From NCBI GenBank assembly GCA_963668615.2, contig CAXXCL010000002.1, forward strand, positions 186,001-250,000: DNA of 64,000 bases, in the 5' to 3' direction. The notes beneath the pieces are model-generated. The model worked only from the letters and a program-made list of their open reading frames with translations, ran no database searches and had not been told where the DNA came from. Within the stretch, counting starts at the first letter, position 1. Every line of letters starts with the position of its first letter. Below are positions 52,118 through 60,231 of this stretch, piece after piece. This DNA is from JAAYPI01 sp963668615 (GTDB lineage: Bacteria > Bacteroidota > Bacteroidia > Bacteroidales > Paludibacteraceae). The position numbers and the translations under genes were made by a program.

Positions 52118-53530
52118 ATGTTTACCGTATATACAAAAAGAATGTTAGGAGATATTCAAACTCCTGTTAGCATCTATTTGAAAATAAGAGATTTATATCC
52201 GCAATCAGCTTTATTGGAAAGCTCGGATTATCATGGAGGCGATAATAGTTACTCTTTTATTGCATTTTGTCCTCTGGCTTCTTTTTCTGTCAGAGAAAAT
52301 ATGATTGAAATGGAATTTCCCATTAAGAAAAAGAAAACAGCTTTAGTAAAAGATAAAACTTCTGTTTCTAAGGAATTTAATGATTTTATTCATTCTTTTA
52401 CGTTTGAAGAAAAAGGCGAGAAACCTTTTGTAAATGGTTTTTTTGGTTACACAACTTTTGAATCGGTTCGTTATTTTGATGACATAAAAATGGAAAATCA
52501 TGCCGTTGAGGGATATGATTATCCTGAAATGTATTATTTATTTTATCGCTATACGATTGCCGTAAATCATTTTAAGAACGAATTGACTTTGATTGAAAAT
52601 GTTCCTGAGGGTGAGACATGTACATTGGAGGATATAGAGTCAATCTTAAATAATATGAATTTTGCTACCTATTATTTTCGTGGCTTAGGTAAGGAAGAAT
52701 CCGATATCACCGATGAGGAATATAAACATATGGTAGCTGTTGGTAAACAAGCTTGTTTTCGTGGTGATGTTTTTCAAATAGTTCTTTCTCGTCGTTTTTA
52801 TCAAAAATATGAAGGAGATGATTTTACTTTATATCGTCATCTGCGTTCTATTAACCCGTCGCCGTATCTTTTTTATTTTGACTATGGTGCTTTTCGTGTT
52901 TTTGGTTCTTCACCGGAAGCTCATCTTGTCGTAAAAAAGAATAAAGCATATATTAATCCTATTGCAGGTACTTTTCGCAGAACAGGTGATGATGCCAAAG
53001 ATTTGTTGTTGGCAGAACAATTGCGCAATGACCCTAAGGAAAATGCCGAACATGTCATGCTTGTTGATTTAGCTAGAAATGACTTAAGTAGAAATGCTCA
53101 CAATGTTCAGGTTGAAATTTTCCGCGAAGTACAATATTTTTCGCACGTGTTGCATTTGGTTTCACAAGTGAGTGGAGAGGTAGAAAAGGGGACGAATGTT
53201 ATTCGCTTGTTTTCGGAAACTTTTCCTGCCGGAACCCTTTCCGGAGCACCGAAAGTTCGTGCTATTGAAATTATTAATCGAGTGGAAAATCGCAATCGAG
53301 GAATTTATGGTGGATGTATTGGTTATATCGGATTTGACGGTACATTTAACCAAGCAATAACTATACGGTCATTTTTAAGTAAGGACAACACTTTATACTA
53401 TCAAGCCGGTGCTGGAATTGTGGCAAAATCGTCCGAAGAAGGCGAATTACAAGAAGTTAATAATAAGTTGGCAGCATTGACGGCAGCCATTAAGAAAGCA
53501 TCTGAAAAATACAAGGAGGATTCATTATGA
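52118..53530 (+). CDS. trpE: Anthranilate synthase component I
   Basis: 470 residues from the ATG at 52118; the open frame continues 49 codons back into trpB, but that is an out-of-family extension. The chorismate-binding domain (about 200-465) has FQIVLSRRFYQKYEGDD, the FGSSPEAHLVV and INPIAGTFRRTGDDAKD motifs, LVDLARNDLSRNA and PAGTLSGAPKVRAIEII. The N-terminal region of about 190 residues carries the feedback site in the family, including an LLESSDYHGGDNSYSFIAF stretch near 30-48 that includes the LLES signature of tryptophan sensing. The trpG start overlaps its stop by 4 bases. Confidence 0.96.
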   Translation: MFTVYTKRMLGDIQTPVSIYLKIRDLYPQSALLESSDYHGGDNSYSFIAFCPLASFSVRENMIEMEFPIKKKKTALVKDKTSVSKEFNDFIHSFTFEEKGEKPFVNGFFGYTTFESVRYFDDIKMENHAVEGYDYPEMYYLFYRYTIAVNHFKNELTLIENVPEGETCTLEDIESILNNMNFATYYFRGLGKEESDITDEEYKHMVAVGKQACFRGDVFQIVLSRRFYQKYEGDDFTLYRHLRSINPSPYLFYFDYGAFRVFGSSPEAHLVVKKNKAYINPIAGTFRRTGDDAKDLLLAEQLRNDPKENAEHVMLVDLARNDLSRNAHNVQVEIFREVQYFSHVLHLVSQVSGEVEKGTNVIRLFSETFPAGTLSGAPKVRAIEIINRVENRNRGIYGGCIGYIGFDGTFNQAITIRSFLSKDNTLYYQAGAGIVAKSSEEGELQEVNNKLAALTAAIKKASEKYKEDSL

Positions 53531-54114
53531 AAAAAGATAAAAAAGATATGCGTATTTTGGTTTTTGATAATTACGATTCGTTTACGTATAATTTGGTTCA
53601 TTTGGTAAAACAACTTGGATATATGAATGTTGAAGTTCATCGAAATGATAAGATTTCCATAGAGTCAATTGATCAATATGATAAAATTTTGCTTTCTCCG
53701 GGTCCTGGTATTCCAAGTGAATCTGGCATTTTGGTGGATTTAATAAAAGTTTATGCCCCAACCAAAAGTATTTTGGGCGTTTGCCTTGGTTTACAGGCTA
53801 TAGGGGAAGCTTTCGGTGGAAACCTTGTTAATTTGTCTAATGTGTATCATGGAGTTGCTCTTGAAGCTGAGATTATGGAAAATGATGTTTTATTTCAGAG
53901 TCTTCCAAAGAAAATACAAGTAGGGCGTTATCATTCTTGGGCACTTTCAAGAGACAATTTTCCCGATTGCTTAACAATAACGGCTATCGACGAAGAAGGA
54001 ACGATTATGGCTTTGTCTCATAAAGAATACGATGTGCGTGCTGTGCAATTTCACCCCGAGTCCGTATTAACACCTTGTGGTGAAACAATTATTAAAAACT
54101 GGTTGGAAAATTAA
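53527..54114 (+). CDS. trpG: Anthranilate synthase component II (glutamine amidotransferase)
   Basis: 195 residues, class I glutamine amidotransferase that delivers ammonia to TrpE. Catalytic Cys86 lies in GVCLGLQAIGEAFGG, and His176 and Glu178 in VQFHPES. The oxyanion loop is SPGPGIPSESG. The ATG overlaps the trpE stop in an ATGA arrangement, indicating coupled translation of the two subunits. An ATG seven codons later (start of MRILVFDNYDSF) is also possible. Many family members double as the PabA subunit for para-aminobenzoate. Confidence 0.95.
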   Translation: MKKDKKDMRILVFDNYDSFTYNLVHLVKQLGYMNVEVHRNDKISIESIDQYDKILLSPGPGIPSESGILVDLIKVYAPTKSILGVCLGLQAIGEAFGGNLVNLSNVYHGVALEAEIMENDVLFQSLPKKIQVGRYHSWALSRDNFPDCLTITAIDEEGTIMALSHKEYDVRAVQFHPESVLTPCGETIIKNWLEN

Positions 54115-54126
54115 AAAAATAAGAAT

Positions 54127-55125
54127 ATGAAACAGATATTAACTGAATTATTCGAACAGAAAAGTCTTTCGAGAGAAGAAGCTGCAGGTGTACTTACTAA
54201 GATAGGACAGGGTTTATGCAATGAATCGCAAATAGCAGCTTTTATTTCAGTTTTCTTGATGAGAAATATCACGTTAGAAGAATTGATAGGGTTTAGAGAA
54301 GCCTTGTTAACTATGGCTTTGCCTTCTGATTTGTCAGAATATAAGCCGATAGATATCGTTGGTACGGGTGGTGATGGCAAAAACACTTTCAATATTTCAA
54401 CCTTGAGCTGTTTTGTCTTGGCAGGAGCCGGGTACAAAGTAGCCAAACATGGAAATTACGGTTCAACCTCTATTAGTGGAGCTTCTAATGTTTTGGAATT
54501 CTACGGAGCTAAATTTACGACCGATATGGATATTATTCGTAAATCAATAGAAACGTCAGGCTTTGCTTTTTTACATGCTCCTTTGTTTAATCCGGCAATG
54601 AAAAATGTGGCACCAATCCGTAAGGCACTCGGTGTTCGTACTTTTTTCAATGTGCTTGGTCCTCTCATTAGCCCCGCCAGACCAACTTATCAACTGCTAG
54701 GCGTTTACAATTTGAAAATGATGCGGCTGTACAATTATATCAATCAAAAATTGGATGGTCAATATGCCCTAGTACATTCTTTAGATGGTTATGATGAGGT
54801 GTCTCTTACTGCTCAAACCAAGATTATTACCAAATATGGTGAAGAATTGTACACTCCTGAGCAAATGGGGTTTAAATCATTGCAACAAAAGGATTTATTT
54901 GCAGGAAACTCCATTCAAGAAGCTGCGGATATTTTCAAAGCGGTTCTTTCAAATAAGGCAACACAAGCACAAACAGATGTTGTAATAGCCAATTCAGCTT
55001 TAGCAATACGTGTTATTTGTCCGACTAAAGATATTGAAACTTGTAAACAAGAGGCTATCAAATCTCTTGAGAGCGGAAAAGCTGCATCGGCATTTGCGAT
55101 GTTTTTGTCATGTTATAAAGTATAG
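54127..55125 (+). CDS. trpD: Anthranilate phosphoribosyltransferase
   Basis: 332 residues, normal length. It transfers the phosphoribosyl group of PRPP to anthranilate. Key elements are the PRPP/glycine loop GTGGDGKNTFNIST near 78-91, KHGNYGSTSISGASNVLEF with the KHGNxxxSS-type motif, NPAMKNVAPIRKALGVRTFFN, and GPLISPARP. It starts 12 bases after trpG and is separated from trpC by 4 bases. All seven trp genes follow one another without a promoter-like interruption. Confidence 0.96.
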   Translation: MKQILTELFEQKSLSREEAAGVLTKIGQGLCNESQIAAFISVFLMRNITLEELIGFREALLTMALPSDLSEYKPIDIVGTGGDGKNTFNISTLSCFVLAGAGYKVAKHGNYGSTSISGASNVLEFYGAKFTTDMDIIRKSIETSGFAFLHAPLFNPAMKNVAPIRKALGVRTFFNVLGPLISPARPTYQLLGVYNLKMMRLYNYINQKLDGQYALVHSLDGYDEVSLTAQTKIITKYGEELYTPEQMGFKSLQQKDLFAGNSIQEAADIFKAVLSNKATQAQTDVVIANSALAIRVICPTKDIETCKQEAIKSLESGKAASAFAMFLSCYKV

Positions 55126-55129
55126 GTGT

Positions 55130-55915
55130 ATGAATATTTTAGATGAAATTATTGCTACAAAACGCAAGGAAATAGCTTTAAGCAAGGCACAAAAATCTAT
55201 TTCTGACTTAGAAAAAGAAAGAGGCTTTTATCGTCAAACTTTTTCTCTCAAAAACAGTTTAAAACATTCTTCATCAGGTATTATTTCTGAATTTAAGCGT
55301 AAATCTCCCTCTAAAGGATGGATACACCAAAATGCAAGTGCAGTTGAGGTGACCAAAGGCTATTCAAACAATGGGGCATCGGGCGTTTCTATTCTTACTG
55401 ATTTCTCTTTTTTCGGAGGAACAAAAGAGGATTTAATGGTGGCTCGTTTCGGCGTTTCTGTGCCGATTTTGCGTAAAGATTTTATTGTAGATGAATACCA
55501 ATTGTTTGAAGCTCGTGCCATGGGAGCAGACGTTATTTTGCTTATAGCGGCAGTGCTTACACCCCAACAAGTAAAGCAGTTGGCAATAAAAGCTCACGAT
55601 TTGTCGTTGGAAGTTTTGTTGGAAGTTCATAATGAACAAGAACTTGCCTGTGTGTGCGAAAATATTGATATCGTCGGTGTTAATAATCGAAACTTAAAGA
55701 ATTTTGTGGTAGATATGCAAATGTCTTTTCTATTGGCAGATAAAATATCTACTGACTTTGTGAAAATCAGTGAAAGTGGTATTTCTAATCCACAATTGGT
55801 AAAAGATTTACAGGCAGTTGGTTACCAAGGTTTTTTAATGGGAGAAAACTTTATGAAAGAAGAAAATCCGGCAAAAGCATTACAGCAATTTATTTCTTTG
55901 GTAGAGAATAAATAA
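55130..55915 (+). CDS. trpC: Indole-3-glycerol phosphate synthase
   Basis: 261 residues from the ATG at 55130; the frame runs 40 codons further back into trpD but that part is not family-like. It is a (beta/alpha)8-barrel decarboxylating cyclase. Family residues appear in SGIISEFKRKSPSKGWI (catalytic Lys), ILTDFSFFGGTKEDL, PILRKDFIVDEYQLFEARAM (catalytic Lys/Glu region), DIVGVNNRNLKNF, KISESGIS and FLMGENFMKEENP. TrpC and TrpF are separate proteins here, in contrast to the E. coli fusion. Confidence 0.96.
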   Translation: MNILDEIIATKRKEIALSKAQKSISDLEKERGFYRQTFSLKNSLKHSSSGIISEFKRKSPSKGWIHQNASAVEVTKGYSNNGASGVSILTDFSFFGGTKEDLMVARFGVSVPILRKDFIVDEYQLFEARAMGADVILLIAAVLTPQQVKQLAIKAHDLSLEVLLEVHNEQELACVCENIDIVGVNNRNLKNFVVDMQMSFLLADKISTDFVKISESGISNPQLVKDLQAVGYQGFLMGENFMKEENPAKALQQFISLVENK

Positions 55916-55922
55916 AAACAAT

Positions 55923-56543
55923 ATGAAAGTCAAAATTTGTGGAATGAAATATCCCGACAATATAGCTGAAATTCTGGCCTTATCGCCCGATTTTATAGGA
56001 ATGATATTTTACGAAAAATCACCCCGTTTTGTGGGGAAGGACGTACTGATTCCATTGACTAAAAATTCAGGTAGTATAGGAAAAGTAGGGGTATTTGTCA
56101 ACGAAGAAGAAAATACAATTAAAAAAATAGTTTCGGTTTATGACCTAAATTTTGTGCAATTGCATGGAAATGAATCTCCTGATTTTTGCAGAAAAATCCG
56201 GAAAATGGGGGTAAAAGTAATCAAAGCTTTTAGTATTCAATTTCCTTCTGATTTTACACAAACAGAACCTTACGAAGGTGTCTGCGATTATTTTTTATTT
56301 GACACAAAAACGGAACATTACGGAGGTTCAGGGGAAAAATTTGATTGGGATATATTATCTGATTATAAAGGAGTTACATGTTTTATTTTGAGTGGAGGAA
56401 TAACCAAAGATGATGCTCAATCCATCAAAAAAATACAACATAATAAGTTATTTGCCATAGATATAAATAGTCGTTTTGAAACAGCTCCCGGGCAAAAAGA
56501 TGTCAATTTATTGCGGCAGTTTTTACAAGAACTAAGAAGTTAA
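55923..56543 (+). CDS. trpF: Phosphoribosylanthranilate isomerase
   Basis: 206-residue (beta/alpha)8-barrel isomerase. The opening MKVKICGMKYPDNIA has the catalytic Cys (residue 6), QLHGNESPDFC is the mid-barrel signature, LFDTKTEHYGGSGEKFDW carries the catalytic Asp, and SGGITKDDAQ plus DINSRFETAPGQKD form the phosphate-binding end. It lies 7 bases after trpC. Length and motifs are standard for a stand-alone TrpF. Confidence 0.95.
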   Translation: MKVKICGMKYPDNIAEILALSPDFIGMIFYEKSPRFVGKDVLIPLTKNSGSIGKVGVFVNEEENTIKKIVSVYDLNFVQLHGNESPDFCRKIRKMGVKVIKAFSIQFPSDFTQTEPYEGVCDYFLFDTKTEHYGGSGEKFDWDILSDYKGVTCFILSGGITKDDAQSIKKIQHNKLFAIDINSRFETAPGQKDVNLLRQFLQELRS

Positions 56544-56562
56544 ACATTAAAAAAACACGAAA

Positions 56563-57336
56563 ATGGACAGAATAGAACAGTTATTTTCAAATAAAAAGAA
56601 AGATATTTTTTCGGTATATTTTACCGCTGGTTTTCCAAAATTAAACGATTCGGTCGAAATTATTAAAACTCTCCAGGAAGAGGGTGTTGATATGATAGAA
56701 ATAGGGATACCGTATTCAGATCCTATGGCTGATGGACCTGTTATTCAGAATAGTAGCCAAATGGCGTTAAACAATGGCATTTCACAGAAAATATTATTTG
56801 AGCAACTCAAAGATATACGTAAAGATGTCCATATTCCTTTAATTTTGATGGGGTATTTAAATACAGCCATGCAGTATGGATTTGAAAACCTATGTCGTAA
56901 AGCTGTTGAAATTGGTATTGATGGATTTATTATTCCTGATATTCCGTTAGATGTGTATGTGGCAGAATTTAAGCCGATGATAGAAAAATACGGTTTGAGA
57001 TTTATCTTGTTAATTACACCCGAAACGTCTGAAGAACGTGTTCGTCAAATAGATGCAGTTAGCTCCGGGTTTGTTTATATGGTTTCCTCTGCGGCTACAA
57101 CAGGAAGTCAATCATCATTTAACAATGAAAAACAAATATACTTCAAAAGAATGGCTGACATGAAATTGAAAAATCCTTTGATGGTAGGTTTTGGTGTTTC
57201 AAATAAGGAAACGTTTCAAGCTGCTTGTGCATATGCTAATGGAGCCATAGTGGGTAGCGAATTTATTAAGAGTTTGCAAGAGCACAAAACGATAAAAGAA
57301 GCTGTCAAAATGTTGTTGAAAAAAATAAAAGGATAG
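56563..57336 (+). CDS. trpA: Tryptophan synthase alpha subunit
   Basis: 257 residues. It cleaves indole-3-glycerol phosphate to indole, which is channelled to TrpB. Catalytic Glu in MIEIGIPYSDPMADGPVIQ (about 46-64) with the catalytic Asp in the same loop, IPLILMGYLNTAMQYG, IDGFIIPDIPLDV, YMVSSAATTGSQSSF and VGFGVSNKETFQAA complete the barrel. It is the last gene of the operon; the convergent radical SAM gene ends 6 bases away, and no terminator hairpin is visible between them. Confidence 0.97.
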   Translation: MDRIEQLFSNKKKDIFSVYFTAGFPKLNDSVEIIKTLQEEGVDMIEIGIPYSDPMADGPVIQNSSQMALNNGISQKILFEQLKDIRKDVHIPLILMGYLNTAMQYGFENLCRKAVEIGIDGFIIPDIPLDVYVAEFKPMIEKYGLRFILLITPETSEERVRQIDAVSSGFVYMVSSAATTGSQSSFNNEKQIYFKRMADMKLKNPLMVGFGVSNKETFQAACAYANGAIVGSEFIKSLQEHKTIKEAVKMLLKKIKG

Positions 57337-57342
57337 TTTGTG

Positions 57343-58269
57343 TCATTCGGCAATGTATAATTTACCCTGAAAAGTGTCGCGTTCTTTTAGCCGTTTGTCG
57401 ATTTTCGCTGTAAATTCATGATTTTTCACTCCCCAATTGGGGGCTATTTTGAATTCTGCGGGTGTTTGCGAAACAAATCTCTCTATGGCCATTGTAGGGG
57501 GTAACAATTCCATGAAATCAATGCACAAATCAATGTATTCATCCAACGAAAAAAGTTGAATAATGCTACTATCTTGTGCGTATTGTTTTGCCAATTGGGT
57601 GCCTTTTATGACTTGTAGCTGATGCAATTTCAGTAAAGATAAGGGTAGTTTAGCTATTTTCTTAGCATGACCCAAAATTAGGTCTCTGTTTTCGTTTGGT
57701 AACCCCATAATGACGTGTCCGGCTACTAAAATTCCTCTTTTGTGAGTGGCTAAAATGGCTGCAATACTATCTTCATAGGTATGTCCTCTATTGATAGAGC
57801 GTAATGTGTCGTTATTCGTGCTTTCTATGCCGTATTCTACCAAAATAAAATACTTTTTGCTTAATTCAGACAAATAGTCTAATATTTCTTCTGATATGCA
57901 ATCTGGTCGTGTACCTATTGCTAATCCAATCATATTAGGATATTTTAGGGCTTCCTCATACTTTTCTTTGATACGATTGAAGTCACCATACGTGTTTGTA
58001 TATGATTGAAAATAAGCAATGTATTTTTGAGCTTGATGCTTTTTGCCAAAAAATTGGATGCCTTCTTTTATTTGCTGAGTGATACTTTTTTCGCTTTGAC
58101 AATATTTCGGACTAAAAGATTCATTATTGCAAAATGTACAACCTCCGGTTCCTTTTGTTCCATCTCTATTTGGGCAAGTAAGGCCCGCATGAACCGATAT
58201 TTTTTGTACTCGTTCATCAAAAAAAGATTTCATAAAAAGAGGATAATCAAAATACCTTTTTGTTGTCAT
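57343..58269 (-). CDS. TIGR01212-type radical SAM protein (YhcC-like)
   Basis: 308 residues from the ATG at 58269, which gives the usual start MTTKRYFDYPLFMKSFF; an upstream ATG at 58332 adds 21 residues that do not fit. The cluster motif CPNRDGTKGTGGCTFC is the long-spacer radical SAM form (C-x11-C-x2-C) used by this family, followed by GLAIGTRPDCIS, LVEYGIESTNNDTL and HVIMGLPNENRD. Family members resemble the ELP3 radical SAM core and may modify RNA; the reaction is not established. Single minus-strand gene beside the trp operon. Confidence 0.9.
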   Translation of the reverse strand: MTTKRYFDYPLFMKSFFDERVQKISVHAGLTCPNRDGTKGTGGCTFCNNESFSPKYCQSEKSITQQIKEGIQFFGKKHQAQKYIAYFQSYTNTYGDFNRIKEKYEEALKYPNMIGLAIGTRPDCISEEILDYLSELSKKYFILVEYGIESTNNDTLRSINRGHTYEDSIAAILATHKRGILVAGHVIMGLPNENRDLILGHAKKIAKLPLSLLKLHQLQVIKGTQLAKQYAQDSSIIQLFSLDEYIDLCIDFMELLPPTMAIERFVSQTPAEFKIAPNWGVKNHEFTAKIDKRLKERDTFQGKLYIAE

Positions 58270-58362
58270 TTTGGCACAAATTTCTTGCTGGTTTTCTTTT
58301 TGCAAAAATACGACAAACTCTTTATTTACCACAATAAATGGGTAAAAGTTAATAACTTTATT

Positions 58363-58393
58363 TTTGAACTATGAGTAATATTATGTAACTTTG
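58363..58393 (+). promoter_or_regulatory. Promoter for the DUF4301 gene
   Basis: TTTG (58363-58366), a 19-base spacer and TAACTTTG (58386-58393). This is the best full match to the phylum consensus in the window, 26 bases before the gene start. Confidence 0.7.
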
Positions 58394-58419
58394 CTCTTCG
58401 TTAAACTAAAAGATGTGAG

Positions 58420-60009
58420 ATGTATAGTCCGGATGATTTGGCCTCGTTTGAAGAAAAAGAAATTTCTGTAGATTTTATAAAAAAGCAACTTTCTATTTTA
58501 CAAAAAGGAGTTTCTGTTATTGATATTCAACGAATTGCTACTCTTGATGATGGTATTTCTGTGCTTGAAGAAAAGGAAGAAGAGTCGTATGTTTCTTTGT
58601 GGAGTTCTTGTTTAGAAAAAGGAAAGCAAGTAGTTCATTTCATTCCTGCTTCCGGAACGGCGAGTCGTTTGTTCCGGAGTTTATATAATTTTTTGGATGC
58701 CGATTACTCGGAACCTCAAACAAATTGTGAAAAAAATTTTTTTAAACATCTTTCCAGTTTTGCTTTTTATGGCGAACTGAATCTTATTTGTGTAGAAAAG
58801 GAAAAAAAGGATATTCAAGATCTTATAGAGGACAAGCAATATAAGCTTATATTAGAATATATGCTTACCAATAAAGGAGCAAATTATAGTAGTCTTCCCA
58901 ATGCTCTGTTCAAATTTCATACCGATAAATCGAAGAAATTTGCAGCTATTCGTAAGTACTTACCTAAGAAATTAGCAAGGTACTATAATTCATTTGAAAA
59001 TACGCGAACTCCCGTACAAGAAAATTTAGTAGAAAGTGCTATGGTTTCGGGACTGAAAAAAGGTGCTGTTAATATTCATTTTACTGTTAATCAAGAGCAT
59101 AAAGAAATTATCGAAGATTATATCCGAGAATTTAAAGAGCCGATTGAGAAAAAATTAGGTGTTGCTTTTGAAGTAGTTCTTTCTAATCAAAAAACTTCTA
59201 CCGATACCGTAATGCTTACAGAAAATAATGAGTTATATCGTGATGAGAATGGTAAAGTTGTTTTTCGTACTGCCGGTCATGGTGCTTTGATAGATAATTT
59301 GAATAGCATACAAGCAGATATTGTATTTATCAAAAATATAGACAATGTTGTTCCTGATGCCATGAAGAAAATGACATCACATTACAAAAAAATGCTTGGA
59401 GGAATTTTAATTGATACACAAAAGAAAATTACTAAATATATCAAATTGATTGATAAGGGCGATTTGGCAAGTGATAAACTGATTGAAATAGTCAATTTTG
59501 TCGAAAATGACCTCAATGTAAAACACCCCAATATCCTGAAATTAGAACGAGAAGAACAACTTGTTTATCTAAAACAAAAATTAAATCGTCCATTGCGTGT
59601 CTGTGGAATGGTAAAAAAGGAAGAAGAACACGGAGGTGAGCCTTTTTGGGTAAAAAACGAAGATGGTACGGTTTCTCTTCAAATTGTAGAGTTTTATCAA
59701 GTAAATAATAGTACTGAAAATTTAGCTTTATTTGATAAAGCCACACACTTCAATCCTGTAGATATTGTTTGTTCCTTGGTTGATTATAAGGGCAAAAAAT
59801 TTGATTTGACAAAATATGTAGATAAAAAAGCCTGCATGTTGTCTAAAAAGACAATTAATGGAGTAGAGGTTCGTAGACTTGATTTTCCCGGATTGTGGAA
59901 TGGTGGAATGGCTAATTGGAATACGATTTTCATAGAAGTTCCGGTAAAAACATTCAATCCGGTAAAAACAATCAATGATTTGTTGCGGTATGAACATCAA
60001 AATCAATAA
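58420..60009 (+). CDS. DUF4301 protein with sugar-nucleotidyltransferase-like motifs
   Basis: 529-residue cytoplasmic protein with no signal or membrane helix. Motifs resemble UDP-sugar pyrophosphorylases: VHFIPASGTASRLFRSL with PASGTASRL at 76-84 (nucleotide-binding loop), GHGALIDNL at 286-294 in VVFRTAGHGALIDNLNS, and KNIDNVVP at 305-312. EEEHGGEPFWVK further on may be a phosphosugar-side loop. This recalls the GHGD...NIDN pattern of UDP-N-acetylhexosamine and UDP-glucose pyrophosphorylases, so a nucleotidyltransferase fold is likely. The family is named DUF4301 and is found in Bacteroidetes; its substrate is unknown. It precedes glgB, but a terminator separates the two. Confidence 0.75.
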   Translation: MYSPDDLASFEEKEISVDFIKKQLSILQKGVSVIDIQRIATLDDGISVLEEKEEESYVSLWSSCLEKGKQVVHFIPASGTASRLFRSLYNFLDADYSEPQTNCEKNFFKHLSSFAFYGELNLICVEKEKKDIQDLIEDKQYKLILEYMLTNKGANYSSLPNALFKFHTDKSKKFAAIRKYLPKKLARYYNSFENTRTPVQENLVESAMVSGLKKGAVNIHFTVNQEHKEIIEDYIREFKEPIEKKLGVAFEVVLSNQKTSTDTVMLTENNELYRDENGKVVFRTAGHGALIDNLNSIQADIVFIKNIDNVVPDAMKKMTSHYKKMLGGILIDTQKKITKYIKLIDKGDLASDKLIEIVNFVENDLNVKHPNILKLEREEQLVYLKQKLNRPLRVCGMVKKEEEHGGEPFWVKNEDGTVSLQIVEFYQVNNSTENLALFDKATHFNPVDIVCSLVDYKGKKFDLTKYVDKKACMLSKKTINGVEVRRLDFPGLWNGGMANWNTIFIEVPVKTFNPVKTINDLLRYEHQNQ

Positions 60010-60017
60010 TTATTTAG

Positions 60018-60042
60018 AAGCGTCTATTTGGGACGCTTTTTT
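60018..60042 (+). terminator. Terminator after the DUF4301 gene
   Basis: AAGCGTC (60018-60024) pairs with GACGCTT (60032-60038), 7-base loop, followed by TTTTT. Starts 8 bases after the stop. Confidence 0.75.
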
Positions 60043-60181
60043 ATTTGAAGCCAATTAGAGATATAATACTAGAGTGCTGCTAAACCACAATCGAAAGGGG
60101 CAGCTGTAATTTTTAAGAACGTAATGCATTAAGAAATGGTAAAAAAAATGTTTTACTTGTTGCTGTTCTAGTTAAATCAGC

Positions 60182-60189
60182 TATCTTTG
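60182..60189 (+). promoter_or_regulatory. -7 promoter box for glgB
   Basis: TATCTTTG, an exact -7 match, 42 bases before the ATG at 60232. A CTTG at 60156-60159 is the nearest -33 candidate. The rest of the 222-base gap from 60010 holds the DUF4301 terminator and nothing else I can identify. Confidence 0.5.
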
Positions 60190-60231
60190 TTAGGATATTT
60201 TTACCGAGAAAGACAAAAACTATAACTTTTC

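Noticed and set aside
55010..55129. 40-residue extension of trpC inside trpD
   Set aside because: It overlaps trpD in another frame and has no family resemblance.
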